This document shows, one piece after another, positions 36,176 to 44,861 of a stretch of 64,000 nt of DNA (position 1 is the first letter of the stretch; each line of letters opens with the position of its first letter). The DNA comes from CAWEPK01 sp963835595. Lineage in GTDB: Bacteria > Desulfobacterota > Syntrophorhabdia > Syntrophorhabdales > WCHB1-27. The stretch is from contig CAWIGL010000002.1 in assembly GCA_963835595.1 (NCBI GenBank), forward strand, positions 372,001-436,000, read 5' to 3'. The notes under the pieces were generated by a model. The model saw only the letters and a list, made by a program, of their open reading frames with translations, was not told the origin of the DNA and ran no database searches. The position numbers and the translations under genes are program-made.

Positions 36176-37422
36176 TTAGAAGGGCTCTTTCGTGAAGTCC
36201 GCAAGCGGGGCATAGGCGCCGGCCGCCTCCGGAATCTTCGCCACTACCTTGAGATCCCCTGAACAACCTGCTCAATGTAGAGTCCTACGATAGCCAGGTG
36301 GTCCTGAGCTCTGAAATAGCCATCTCCCTGGGGGAAATCGACACTTTCCTTCCAGTGCATGCCTTCAATCGCCCTGATAAGCTTCGGCGCATCTTCTTTG
36401 CCCTGCCAGCCGGATTGCTCGATCGCGTTCTTCAGCACGGACATGGTCTGCCACATTGCCCAATTGTAGGCAAGAACGAAATAGGTGTCCGTTCCGATTT
36501 CCTTTCCGTCGGGGCCTATCCCGATCAGTTGCCTGTACGCCCTCGCAGCTTTCGTATCTAATCCTGCAAGTCTGGTGGGATAAGGCGTTATACAGTATGC
36601 GCCCTCGGCCGCTGCGCCGAGCTTCTTAAAGTCCTGTGCAGAAAAAGAATAGACTGCGCCGAGCTTCTTGATGCCAGGTCTCACAGCATGCAAGTCTCTG
36701 ATGAAAGAGATGAAATCAGACCCAAAGCATGCAAAAAATACTGCGTCCGCCTCTTTCGGAATTTTTCCCTTGAGGTACGGGAGCCAGTCACTCGTGCCGA
36801 GGGGTACGCGAATAGAATCGAGGACCGTTCCGCCCTGCTCCTTGATATACTTCGTAAACTCTTGCTCGTTCGACCAGCCGAATGCGTAGTTTACCACTAC
36901 CGTGACCCACTTCTTGCTTATCTTGGTGGCTGCGAATTTCGACACGGCCGAGAGCTCTTCCCGAACGTTGGTGCTGGCGTTGAAGACGTACCGGTTCCCC
37001 TTGTCCCCTACGAACTCGGTTGCGGATACGCTCGTAATGTAAGGCACCTTAAGCTCTTTAGCGATAGGAGCGCAAGCAATGGCCACACCCGAATTGTTAG
37101 AGTCGATCACTACGTCAACCTGGACGCTCTCGGCCAGCTTGCGAAACTTCATGGCGCCCACCGAAGGCTTGCTTTCCGTGTCTTCCACGTAGAGCTCGAC
37201 CGGCCGGCCGGCGATGCCGCCCCCCTTATTGATGTGGGCTATGGCCGCCCGCACGGTCTTTTCATGCGAATAGCCATATGCCGCAAGGCCCCCGGTCTTG
37301 TCGGCGATCATGCCTATCTTGATAGGCTTCTTGCTTGCCTGGCCGTATGAAACCCTGTAGGCGCCAACGATGCCCAACACGAAAGCCATGCCGATTGCCA
37401 GTACCAGAATCGTCCTTTTCAT
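36176..37422 (-). CDS. Periplasmic binding protein of a Liv-type ABC transporter (frameshift at the C-terminus)
   Basis: The open frame (37422-36244) encodes 392 residues: a signal peptide, then KPIKIGMIADKTGGLAAYGY and INKGGGIAGRPVELYVEDTE. It stops at VVQGISR. Adding one G to the GGGG run at about 36257 lets it continue as LKVVAKIPEAAGAYAPLADF with a stop at 36178-36176, an ending that fits this receptor family. A strong AGGGGG site precedes the ATG. No permease or ATPase genes are adjacent, so this receptor may feed one of the transporters at 8608-16871. Confidence 0.85.
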
Positions 37423-37468
37423 GATGCCCCCTTGTAGTCGCTTCGGGTTGTCACTTCACCGATAGCGT

Positions 37469-37711
37469 TCATACATAATCGACTATCTCAATGCGGTACT
37501 CGCACCGTAGTAGATCAACACTGCCGGGATTAAAAGCTCTGCCTCTAAGCCTTCTCAGGAGAGCATTATTTTCCTTGATGCATTGAGTGCCCTTCTCTAT
37601 GTTCGCAGGGTGGGGCACCCCCTACCCGTCGCCGCAAAAACCTTGCTCGGGTAAAGTTCTAACAGATCCGCATCTCTTTCACCTATCAGCATTTACCATA
37701 ACCTGGCTCAT
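37469..37711 (-). pseudogene. Decayed remnant joining a korD copy to the 3' end of a DUF2848 copy
   Basis: From an ATG at 37711 the minus strand reads MSQVMVNADR, a TGA where korD has its first cluster cysteine, then KRCG, clearly derived from MSRISVNADRCKRCG of 31560-31760. Further on HPANIEKGTQC matches the second korD motif region. It then passes without any Kor alpha, beta or gamma sequence into EGLEAELL and, one frame over, LRCEYRIEIVDYV with a stop at 37469, matching the end of the DUF2848 protein at 27896. So an old duplicate of the operon has lost its middle. Confidence 0.8.
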
Positions 37712-37761
37712 ATCGTAATTCGATTTCGCCTCTTTACATCACCGAATCAGATTTTATATAT

Positions 37762-37790
37762 CGTATATCGTGTTTGATATATGCTGTCAA
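37762..37790 (-). promoter_or_regulatory. Promoter paralogous to 31807-31835, with degraded palindrome
   Basis: TTGACA (37790-37785), a 17-bp spacer and TATACG (37767-37762) on the minus strand. The spacer agrees with that of the korD promoter at 13 of 17 positions but the palindrome is no longer perfect. It precedes the korD remnant and could now drive the binding protein gene at 36176-37422 through a leader of about 320 nt. Confidence 0.6.
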
Positions 37791-37934
37791 GGAAAACGTC
37801 AGCCGTTAGCAACGAAGCCAAGCCACGAGCACTAGGCAGATTTTAAGAGAGGGCTAGGGATATTTAGCCTTTATCCTCCATATCTTGCTCCCGGGAGTCT
37901 CCCCGAGGAATTCTTCCCCATTTCAAAAGAAAAT

Positions 37935-37962
37935 TTGACTAATTGCGCTCTGTCGCTATAAT
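37935..37962 (+). promoter_or_regulatory. Sigma-70-type promoter
   Basis: TTGACT (37935-37940), 16-bp spacer, TATAAT (37957-37962), 37 bp before the ATG of the UPF0173 gene. It starts the plus-strand core block and marks the right border of the catabolic island. Confidence 0.7.
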
Positions 37963-37998
37963 AGAAGGATCAGCTTAGACGACAACCGGGAGGGCGAG

Positions 37999-38655
37999 AT
38001 GAAGATAAAGTGGTACGGACATGCGGCGTTCAGGCTGACGACTGCGGACGGGACGGGCATCATCATCGACCCTTATGAATCGGGCGGCTTCGGTGGGGCC
38101 ATCGCTTACGGGCCTATAACGGATCGGGCAAGCATCGTGCTGGTCACGCACGGGCACGCAGACCACAACTACACGTCGTCTATCCCAGGCCCGTACAGCG
38201 AGGTCCGTGAGGAAGGCACCTACGACCTGCACGGCGTGAAGATAAGGGCGGTGCCGGCCTTCCACGACGAGTCGAAGGGGAAGGAAAGGGGCAAGAACCT
38301 CATACTAGTAATCGAGGCGGACGGCTTGTCCGTTGTCCATCTGGGCGACCTCGGCCACACCTTGAGCGGCGACCTCGTCAAGCGTATAGGGAAGACCGAC
38401 GTGCTGATGCTCCCGGTTGGCGGGTATTTCACGATAGACGCTGAGGTCGCAACCAAGGTCATGGACGCGCTGCGGCCGGCCATCACGATCCCTATGCATT
38501 ACAAGACGGAAAAGGTCGATTTCCCCATCACGGGCGTGGAAGGTTTCGTCAAGGGAAAGGAGCGCGTTAAGAAGATAGACGGCTCGGAGATAGAAGTGAC
38601 GAGGGAGAGCCTGCCGAAAGAGCCGGAGATCGTCCTGCTCAGGCACGCAAAGTAG
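37999..38655 (+). CDS. UPF0173 family metal-dependent hydrolase
   Basis: 218 residues of the metallo-beta-lactamase fold. Metal ligands are in LVTHGHADHNYTSS (HxHxDH, near 51-64), with further His residues in VPAFHDESKG, VVHLGDLGH and TIPMHYKTEK. Length and the opening KIKWYGHAAFRLTTADG fit UPF0173 (YtkL-like), whose substrate is not established. It is followed one base later by hpt. The ATG has a GGGAGG site. Confidence 0.87.
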   Translation: MKIKWYGHAAFRLTTADGTGIIIDPYESGGFGGAIAYGPITDRASIVLVTHGHADHNYTSSIPGPYSEVREEGTYDLHGVKIRAVPAFHDESKGKERGKNLILVIEADGLSVVHLGDLGHTLSGDLVKRIGKTDVLMLPVGGYFTIDAEVATKVMDALRPAITIPMHYKTEKVDFPITGVEGFVKGKERVKKIDGSEIEVTRESLPKEPEIVLLRHAK

Positions 38656-38656
38656 C

Positions 38657-39181
38657 ATGGCAGGGAAGCTGCGGAAGTTGTTTGACGAAGGCGATATCCG
38701 GGCGGCCGTGAAAAGGCTGGCCGGGCGCATCGAAAGAGATTTCGACGAAGAGGAGATCGTCTTCGTCTCTATCCTCAAGGGGTCCTTTATGTTCATGTCC
38801 GACCTCCTGCGGGAGGTGAAAAACCCCGTAGTCGTCGATTTCATAAGGGCCGCTTCGTACGGCTCGGCGACTGCCACATCGGGAAAAGTACGGCTGACGA
38901 AGGACCTGGAGACGGAGATTGCGGGGAAGAACGTCATCATCGTCGAGGACATCATCGATTCGGGCCTGACGCTTGTCGCTGTGCGCAACATGCTTTTGGC
39001 CAGAAGGCCGCGCGCCCTCAAGATATGCGCCCTTGTGGACAAGAAGGCGCGCAGGGAGGTCGAGATCGAGGGCGATTACGTAGGCTTCACCATCGATGAC
39101 GGCTTTATCGTGGGATACGGCATAGATCACGCGGAGCGTTATCGGAACCTCCCCGCGATTTTCGTGATGGAAGAAGGCTGA
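38657..39181 (+). CDS. hpt: Hypoxanthine phosphoribosyltransferase
   Basis: 174 residues. The PRPP-binding loop VIIVEDIIDSGLTL lies near 94-107, and FVSILKGSFMFMSDLL near 35-50 contains the LKG pyrophosphate loop. DKKARREVEIEGDYVGFTID, near 127-146, precedes the base-binding region. It salvages hypoxanthine and guanine to nucleotides in the cytoplasm. Tightly spaced after the UPF0173 gene (1 bp). Confidence 0.9.
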   Translation: MAGKLRKLFDEGDIRAAVKRLAGRIERDFDEEEIVFVSILKGSFMFMSDLLREVKNPVVVDFIRAASYGSATATSGKVRLTKDLETEIAGKNVIIVEDIIDSGLTLVAVRNMLLARRPRALKICALVDKKARREVEIEGDYVGFTIDDGFIVGYGIDHAERYRNLPAIFVMEEG

Positions 39182-39277
39182 TTCACGGCGCAGCACGCCG
39201 GTTTTGCCGTCCGGCGGCTTGAAAAGCTGCGACAACTATTTTAAGCTATGGTGAAATGAAAGCGGAGGTTTGCGCGT

Positions 39278-40339
39278 ATGGAGATCGTGCGGTCGTCACA
39301 CAGCCGGCTGGGGAGCGTCGATTTCAATAACCTGGAATTCGGGAAGGTCTTTTCCGACCACATGTTCATAGCGGATTACCGGGACGGCGCCTGGACTTCA
39401 CCAAGGATAGTGCCTTACGGCAAGATCGAGATCGAGCCGAGCATGTGCTCCCTTCATTACGGGCAGGCGATCTTCGAGGGATTGAAGGCGTTCCGTTCAA
39501 GGGACAACGGCATTTTCATTTTCCGCCCCGCCAGGCACCAGGAGAGGTTCAACCGCTCTGCCGCCCGCCTCTGCATACCCATGCTGAGCCGCGAGATGTT
39601 CTTCGACGCTGTGGTAGGGCTGTGCAGGCTCGACAGCGAATGGATACCGAGGAAGCTCGGCGCCTCCCTTTACATCAGACCGTTCATCTTTGCCTCCGAT
39701 AACTTCCTCGGCGTGCATGCCTCCGAGACGTACTGCTTCATGGTCATCACGTCCCCTGTCGGCGCCTATTACCCCGAAGGGCTCAACCCGGTGAAGCTTA
39801 TCACGTCGGGGCCTTACGTGAGGGCCGTGAGGGGCGGCCTCGGGGAGGTCAAGACGCCGGCAAACTACGCCGCTTCCCTCCTGCCGGCCGAAGAAGCCCA
39901 AAGCGAGGGGTTCACGCAGGTATTGTGGCTCGACGCAGTCGAGAAACGGTACATCGAGGAAGTGGGCACGATGAACATAGCGTTCGTCATCGACAACGAG
40001 CTGGTCACCCCTCCCCTCGACGGCTCGATACTGCCCGGCATCACGCGGTACACGGTCTTGGAGCTTGCCGCCCACAGGGGCATCCCAGTCCGGGAGAGAA
40101 GGATCACCATAGACGAAGTATTCGAGAGGGCGAAAGACGGCAGTCTCCAGGAGGTCTTCGGGACAGGCACGGCGGCCGTCATATCGCCCGTAGGCTGGAT
40201 ACGCCACGAGGGCGAGATGATAACCGTCAACGAAGGCCGCATCGGGCCGTTCTCTCAAAGGCTTTACGACGAGATAACGGGCATCCAGTACGGCGACATG
40301 CCGGACCCGTTCGGGTGGCGCTACCCGGTTACATTGTAA
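39278..40339 (+). CDS. ilvE: Branched-chain amino acid aminotransferase
   Basis: 353 residues, the length of class II (BCAT-2) enzymes. MCSLHYGQAIFEGLKAFRS lies near 58-76. The PLP-binding lysine is in GGLGEVKTPANYAASL (near residue 194). Later motifs include EEVGTMNIAFVID, ILPGITRYTVLEL and GTGTAAVISPVGWI. It interconverts Leu/Ile/Val with their 2-oxoacids, which could also feed the Kor/Vor-type enzyme at 29032-31760. CGGAGG lies upstream of the ATG. Confidence 0.93.
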   Translation: MEIVRSSHSRLGSVDFNNLEFGKVFSDHMFIADYRDGAWTSPRIVPYGKIEIEPSMCSLHYGQAIFEGLKAFRSRDNGIFIFRPARHQERFNRSAARLCIPMLSREMFFDAVVGLCRLDSEWIPRKLGASLYIRPFIFASDNFLGVHASETYCFMVITSPVGAYYPEGLNPVKLITSGPYVRAVRGGLGEVKTPANYAASLLPAEEAQSEGFTQVLWLDAVEKRYIEEVGTMNIAFVIDNELVTPPLDGSILPGITRYTVLELAAHRGIPVRERRITIDEVFERAKDGSLQEVFGTGTAAVISPVGWIRHEGEMITVNEGRIGPFSQRLYDEITGIQYGDMPDPFGWRYPVTL

Positions 40340-40395
40340 ATCGTCAAGTCGCGAAGGGGGCTCGCGCGCCCCAGGTGTGCATTTAAGGAGGCGAC

Positions 40396-40596
40396 GTGGA
40401 AGACAAGGAGCGGCTGCGGATCGTATTGAAGCACCTGATCGAGCACAACGAGGGGCACGCCGAGGATTACAAACGGTGGGTCGAGCTTGCCGGCACTGCC
40501 GGGCTGGACGAGGCGGCCCGTCTCATCACGGAAGCGGGCGACCACGTGGAGAAGGCGAGCGTTGCGCTCAAAAAGGCGCTCGATGTAATCAGCTAG
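40396..40596 (+). CDS. Small helical protein of unknown function
   Basis: 66 residues from a GTG with AAGGAGG upstream. The sequence is almost all alpha-helical: VLKHLIEHNEGHAEDYKRWV, followed by AARLITEAGDHVEKASVALK. Regular His, Glu and Asp residues (LIEHNEGHAEDY) could bind metal. It resembles small proteins found next to hydrogenase or nickel genes, but I cannot name a family with confidence. Its stop overlaps the end of the convergent SAM hydrolase gene by 4 bp. Confidence 0.65.
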   Translation: MEDKERLRIVLKHLIEHNEGHAEDYKRWVELAGTAGLDEAARLITEAGDHVEKASVALKKALDVIS

Positions 40597-41390
40597 CCTT
40601 TACCTTTCGCCGGCGAAGATCTGCGCCTTACCTCGACCTTCTCGCCCTTCTGTATGCCTTGCTCCTGCGCAAGGCTCCCCATGAACAGGCCGAATTCGAG
40701 GTATCCCGCGCTGCCGGCAACGCACGTGTGGGCGGCCTCGTAGTAGCTGCGCCTCAAGGCGGAAAAAGACAGGCGGCCGAGCTTTACCGTAAACGGCCCG
40801 CCGCCCGTGAAATCCCTGAAAAGATCGTAGGCGATGTTCGAGATCGCGTTGCCGAAGCGGTCGAACCGGACGATTTTGCCCTCCATGAGATCGCCTTCGA
40901 TGCGCGGAAAGAGGCCGCTTAAGGCCACGGCCCCCGCGTATTCGGGGCCGAGATCGGCCGGGCTTGCGCCTGCAGACAGGCGGCCAGCCGCAGGGGCGAA
41001 GATGTCGCGGCCGTGGAAGGTGCCGCTGACGCCCGCCCCGGAAAAGCCCTGTACCGCGATCTCGTAGGTCCGCGCACGGCCATCCGCGAAAAGGAGGCTG
41101 AAAAGGCCGTTGTCCGGCCCCACGAACAGGTGGCCGTCTTTTGCGGCAATAAGGGGCCTCCGGCTGCTCCCGACGGTCGGGTCCACGACGCACAGGTGGA
41201 CGGTCCCTTCCGGGAAGCGCCGGTAATATTCGGCGACCAGGAAGGATGCCTCCTCAACATCCTGCGGCTCAACTTCATGGGTGATATCGACGATCCGGGC
41301 CTGCGGGTTTAGGGTCAGCATGACCCCTTTCATGATGCCGACGTAGGGGTCTTTCAACCCGAAATCAGTGAGGATCGTAATGATGCTCAC
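40593..41390 (-). CDS. SAM hydroxide adenosyltransferase (DUF62 family SAM hydrolase)
   Basis: 265 residues. ITILTDFGLKDPYVGIMKGV opens the N-terminal domain, where the Asp of TDFG contacts the ribose. CVVDPTVGSSRRPL and FVGPDNGLFS follow, and the family RD-x-F-x-P motif is in TFHGRDIFAPAA near 141-152. The C-terminal barrel has KIVRFDRFGNAISNI. The enzymes use water (or chloride or fluoride in relatives) to split SAM into adenosine and methionine. It overlaps mtnA by 26 bp, so both sulfur-nucleoside genes are coupled. Confidence 0.88.
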   Translation of the reverse strand: MSIITILTDFGLKDPYVGIMKGVMLTLNPQARIVDITHEVEPQDVEEASFLVAEYYRRFPEGTVHLCVVDPTVGSSRRPLIAAKDGHLFVGPDNGLFSLLFADGRARTYEIAVQGFSGAGVSGTFHGRDIFAPAAGRLSAGASPADLGPEYAGAVALSGLFPRIEGDLMEGKIVRFDRFGNAISNIAYDLFRDFTGGGPFTVKLGRLSFSALRRSYYEAAHTCVAGSAGYLEFGLFMGSLAQEQGIQKGEKVEVRRRSSPAKGKG

Positions 41391-42426
41391 GCCTGCCTTG
41401 CGAGAAGAGTATCTTTATGTATTTGCTGAAGGGCTTTTCGAGTATCCCGTTCTCGTTGATGATATATGTGATAAGGCGCGCCGGGGTGATGTCGAAGGCG
41501 TAGTACTTGGCGGGCACGTCGGCCGGCGCCACGAGGCGGCCGTTCACGTACTTGACTTCCCTGCCGTCGCGCTCCTCGATGTGGATCTCCTCCCCGTTCC
41601 TGATAGAGTCGTCGAACGACGAGAGGGGGGCGGCCACATAGAATGGAACCTCGCTGTCGTGGGCGGCCAGGGCGATCATGTAAGTCCCTACCTTGTTCGC
41701 CGTGTCGCCGTTCCGCGCCACCCTGTCCGCGCCGACTATCACCTTGTCGATTATGCCCTGCTGGCACAAAAGGCCGGCGTGGTTGTCGGGGACGAGCGTC
41801 ACGTCGATCCCCAGCTCCCGCAGCTCCCAGACGGTGAGCCGCGCCCCCTGGAAGTAGGGGCGCGTCTCCGTGGCGATCACCTGTATCTCCTTGCCCGATT
41901 CGTGGGCCGACCGGATAACGCCCAGCGCAGTGCCGTACCCGCCCGTCGCGAGCGCCCCCGCGTTGCAATGGGTGAGGACGGTATCGCCGTCGTCGATCAA
42001 TTCGGCCCCGTATTGGGAGAGCCGCCTGTTGTTCGCCACGTCCTCCGCGTGCATCCCGATCGCGGTCTGGAGCATGAAGTCGGCGACCCCGTTCTGCCCT
42101 TTCGTCTCCTCGTAAGCGTCCTTCATCCTGGAAAGCGCCCAGGTGAGGTTGACGGCGGTCGGCCTCGTCTCCTGGAGCTTGCGGCAAATCCGCTCCACGT
42201 CCCCCGGCCGGACGCGGCCCCGCGACCGCGCTGTCTCCCTTATGCCCAGCACTACTCCGTAGGCTGCGACGAGGCCGATCAGCGGGGCGCCCCTGACCGC
42301 CATCTCCTTTATCGCCTTCGCCGCGTCCTTGACGGTCTCGCAGCATATGTAGGTCTCCTTGAACGGCAGGAGCCGCTGGTCGAGGACATAGAGGGCGCCG
42401 TCTTTCCAGTAGATGTGGTCGCTCAT
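41365..42426 (-). CDS. mtnA: S-methyl-5-thioribose-1-phosphate isomerase
   Basis: 353 residues. RGAPLIGLVAAYGVVLGIRE lies near 45-64. The catalytic Cys is in LTHCNAGALATGGYGTALGV (near 152-171), and the catalytic Asp is in VIVGADRVARNGDTANKVGT (near 231-250). It isomerises MTR-1-P to methylthioribulose-1-P in methionine salvage; in anaerobes it may also serve 5-deoxyribose disposal. Its ATG overlaps the gatB stop by 4 bp. Confidence 0.92.
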   Translation of the reverse strand: MSDHIYWKDGALYVLDQRLLPFKETYICCETVKDAAKAIKEMAVRGAPLIGLVAAYGVVLGIRETARSRGRVRPGDVERICRKLQETRPTAVNLTWALSRMKDAYEETKGQNGVADFMLQTAIGMHAEDVANNRRLSQYGAELIDDGDTVLTHCNAGALATGGYGTALGVIRSAHESGKEIQVIATETRPYFQGARLTVWELRELGIDVTLVPDNHAGLLCQQGIIDKVIVGADRVARNGDTANKVGTYMIALAAHDSEVPFYVAAPLSSFDDSIRNGEEIHIEERDGREVKYVNGRLVAPADVPAKYYAFDITPARLITYIINENGILEKPFSKYIKILFSQGRREHHYDPH

Positions 42427-43871
42427 CCGCGTTTCAGCCTCTCGGCAAGGAGGTCGTTCAAGAGCTTGGGGTTGGCCTTGCCCCTCGTCTCCTTCATCAC
42501 CTGGCCCACGAAGAAGCCGATCAGCTTTTCTTTGCCCGCCTTGTATTCCGCAGCTTCCTTGGGGTAGCGGGCGATGACGCCCTCGATGGCCCTCGTCAGG
42601 GCGTCGGCGTCCGTGATCTGCACGAGGCCCTTTTCCCTGATGAAGTTTTTGGGCGAAGCGCCGCTTTTGTAGATGTCGGGGAAGATCTCCTTGCCGATCT
42701 TCCCGCTTATCACCTCATCCTTTACGAGCTTGAGAAGCTCCGCGAACTGGGCCGGCCGCATGGGCGCCTCGGCAGCGGAATCACCTGCCTCATTCAGCTC
42801 CCGCAGGAGCTCGCTCATGATCCAGTTGCTCACCGTCTTGGCCTCTGGAAAGAGCCCGACCGTCTCCTCGAAGTATGCGGCCAGCGCCCTGTCGGCCGTC
42901 AGTATCTCCACGTCGTACCTGGGGAGACCATAGTCGCTCATGAAGCGCTCCATCTTCTCGACGGGCAGCTCCGGAAGCGCTTTTCTGATCTCGTCCTCCC
43001 ATGCCTCGTCCACGACGAGGGGGACCAGGTCCGGCTCCGGGAAATAGCGGTAATCGTGCGCCTCTTCCTTGCCCCTCATCGAATAGGTGACCCCTTCGTC
43101 CACGTTGAAGAGCCTCGTCTCCTGGACGACCTGGCCGCCGCCGGAGATCACCTCCGCCTGCCTCTCGATCTCGTAGGCCAGGGCGCGCTCGATGGAGCGG
43201 AAGGAATTCAGGTTTTTCAGCTCCGCCCTTGTCCCGAGCTTTTCGTCGCCCTTCCTCCGCACCGACACGTTGGCGTCGCAGCGGAAGCTCCCCTCCTCCA
43301 TGTTGCCGTCGCAGATATCGAGGTAGACCAGGATGTCCCTCAGCATCTTCAGGTACGAGATGGCCTCTTCCGGGGTCGCCAGGTCGGGCTCGCTGACGAT
43401 CTCCAAAAGCGGCACGCTCGACCGGTTGAAATCGACGAGGCTGTACGTGCTCGACTCTATCGTCGCCTCGTGGACGAGCTTGCCCGCGTCCTCTTCCATG
43501 TGGATCCTTTTGATCCTGATGCGCTTTTTCTCGCCGTCGTCTCGGAAGATGTCGAGGTGGCCGTCCGCGCAGAGCGGCTCCTCGTACTGCGATATCTGGT
43601 AGCCCTTCGGCAGGTCGGGGTAGTAGTAATTCTTGCGGGCGAAGATGCTCCTGCGGTTTATCTTGCAGTGCGTGGCGAGGCCCGCCCTGACGGCGAAATC
43701 GACGACCGTCTTGTTGAGCACGGGCAAAGCGCCGGGCAGGCCCATGCAGACGGGGCACGTATGGCTGTTCGGGTCTGCCCCGAACTCCGCCGAGCTGCCG
43801 CAGAAAATCTTGCTTTTCGTAAGGAGGTGCGCGTGCACCTCCAGTCCGATCACTCCCTCAAAAGCGTCCAA
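42423..43871 (-). CDS. gatB: Aspartyl/glutamyl-tRNA(Asn/Gln) amidotransferase subunit B
   Basis: 482 residues. FEGVIGLEVHAHLLTKSKIF opens the protein. KNYYYPDLPKGYQISQYEEP near 73-92 and GSFRCDANVSVRRKG near 197-211 are GatB signatures. The C-terminal YqeY-like tail domain has KDEVISGKIGKEIFPDI and GFFVGQVMKETRGKANP. It carries the Glu-tRNA(Gln) transamidation kinase function. GatA and GatC are not in the window. Confidence 0.95.
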   Translation of the reverse strand: MDAFEGVIGLEVHAHLLTKSKIFCGSSAEFGADPNSHTCPVCMGLPGALPVLNKTVVDFAVRAGLATHCKINRRSIFARKNYYYPDLPKGYQISQYEEPLCADGHLDIFRDDGEKKRIRIKRIHMEEDAGKLVHEATIESSTYSLVDFNRSSVPLLEIVSEPDLATPEEAISYLKMLRDILVYLDICDGNMEEGSFRCDANVSVRRKGDEKLGTRAELKNLNSFRSIERALAYEIERQAEVISGGGQVVQETRLFNVDEGVTYSMRGKEEAHDYRYFPEPDLVPLVVDEAWEDEIRKALPELPVEKMERFMSDYGLPRYDVEILTADRALAAYFEETVGLFPEAKTVSNWIMSELLRELNEAGDSAAEAPMRPAQFAELLKLVKDEVISGKIGKEIFPDIYKSGASPKNFIREKGLVQITDADALTRAIEGVIARYPKEAAEYKAGKEKLIGFFVGQVMKETRGKANPKLLNDLLAERLKRG

Positions 43872-43946
43872 CGAAGACCTCTTTGCTTAAAATATGCTAC
43901 CTGAAATGAAGCCGTGCCTTGCCGGCCCCCTCTGATGATCGCGGGC

Positions 43947-44381
43947 CTAGAGAGGGATATCGTCCTCGTCCGGGGCCTCATGAACGAAATCGTCGTCCCC
44001 GTGCGCCTGCGAAGGTGCGCCGCTCTTTCTCTCTTCGCCGCCGGGTCCGCCTCCGCTGCTGAGCATCTGCATGGCGGACGCCACGATCTCGTAAGCCTTC
44101 CTCTTGACCCCGTCCCTACCCTCATACTCGCGGCTCTGGATCCTGCCCTCGATGTAGACGAGCTTGCCTTTCTTGAGGTATTCCGCCGATATCTCCCCGA
44201 GTTTGCGCCACGCCACTATCCTGTGCCACTCGGTCTGCTCGACCTTGGCGCCGTCCTTGTTCTTGCGCGTCTCCGTCGTCGCCATCCTGAAGGTGGCGAC
44301 CGGCGTCCCGTCGGCGGTGTACCGCATTTCGGGGTCGGCCCCAAGCCTCCCGATAAGGATAACCTTATTCACGTTGGACAT
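43947..44381 (-). CDS. ssb: Single-stranded DNA-binding protein
   Basis: 144 residues. The OB fold opens with NKVILIGRLGADPEMRYTAD, and WHRIVAWRKLGEISAEYLKK lies near 52-71. The acidic C-terminal tip DEDDIPL matches the protein-interaction tail. Expressed from its own promoter at 44485-44513, with a leader of about 97 nt. Confidence 0.95.
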   Translation of the reverse strand: MSNVNKVILIGRLGADPEMRYTADGTPVATFRMATTETRKNKDGAKVEQTEWHRIVAWRKLGEISAEYLKKGKLVYIEGRIQSREYEGRDGVKRKAYEIVASAMQMLSSGGGPGGEERKSGAPSQAHGDDDFVHEAPDEDDIPL

Positions 44382-44484
44382 CTTCTACCTCCGTTTCAGC
44401 CGGGGGGCTTTTTGCCCGCCCCTCCCTCGCCGCCTTGCCAGGCTGTGCTCTTTAACACTGTCTGCCGGATACGGCCGGTGACAA

Positions 44485-44513
44485 ATGCTAACGTATGATC
44501 GGCAAAATGTCAA
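44485..44513 (-). promoter_or_regulatory. Sigma-70-type promoter for ssb
   Basis: TTGACA (44513-44508), a 17-bp spacer and TAGCAT (44490-44485) on the minus strand, upstream of ssb. Confidence 0.6.
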
Positions 44514-44861
44514 TTTCGGTTATACGGCTTGACTGGCGCTTGATTTGTTTTGACTTGACGACGAGTGACATGGTAGAAAGACGCCATAGCATCGGGGCTT
44601 GTACATCCTGTTTGCGCAAGAAAGACGGGAATCTGTTCATGCCCTCAGTCGTTGCAGAAATTCTTGCTCTCAATTCGCTGAATAGATTCGCCCGCCGCGC
44701 GGCATTTCGTGAGAGTGCTTTTCCGATAGCATCACCGACATTGACGCATCTATATTAGGGCCTTCAGGGAGGCAATACAGGTGTGTTACGTCTGTAACGG
44801 GATCGGCCGAGGAAAGCGGGATTCCGGGCTGTCGATAACCTGTTAAGATCGAGGGGGAAGA
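44514..44861. other. Intergenic region without a recognisable gene
   Basis: About 350 bp of lower-GC DNA before the ankyrin lipoprotein gene. An 87-codon open frame at 44495-44758 has no familiar sequence and no ribosome site. A small inverted repeat, GTTAC-GTCT-GTAAC, lies near 44785-44798 and could be an operator for the downstream gene. A strong GAGGGGGAAGA ribosome site precedes the ATG at 44862. Confidence 0.4.

Noticed and set aside
37677..37711. TGA at a cysteine position read as selenocysteine
   Set aside because: It is in a decayed korD fragment with further frame breaks and no downstream selenocysteine insertion hairpin that I can see.
37423..37998. tRNA or small RNA gene in the gap right of the island
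   Set aside because: No cloverleaf or anticodon arm was found; the gap is explained by the operon remnant and two promoters.
44495..44758. An 87-codon plus-strand frame before the ankyrin gene
   Set aside because: No ribosome site, no familiar sequence, and it overlaps the ssb promoter.
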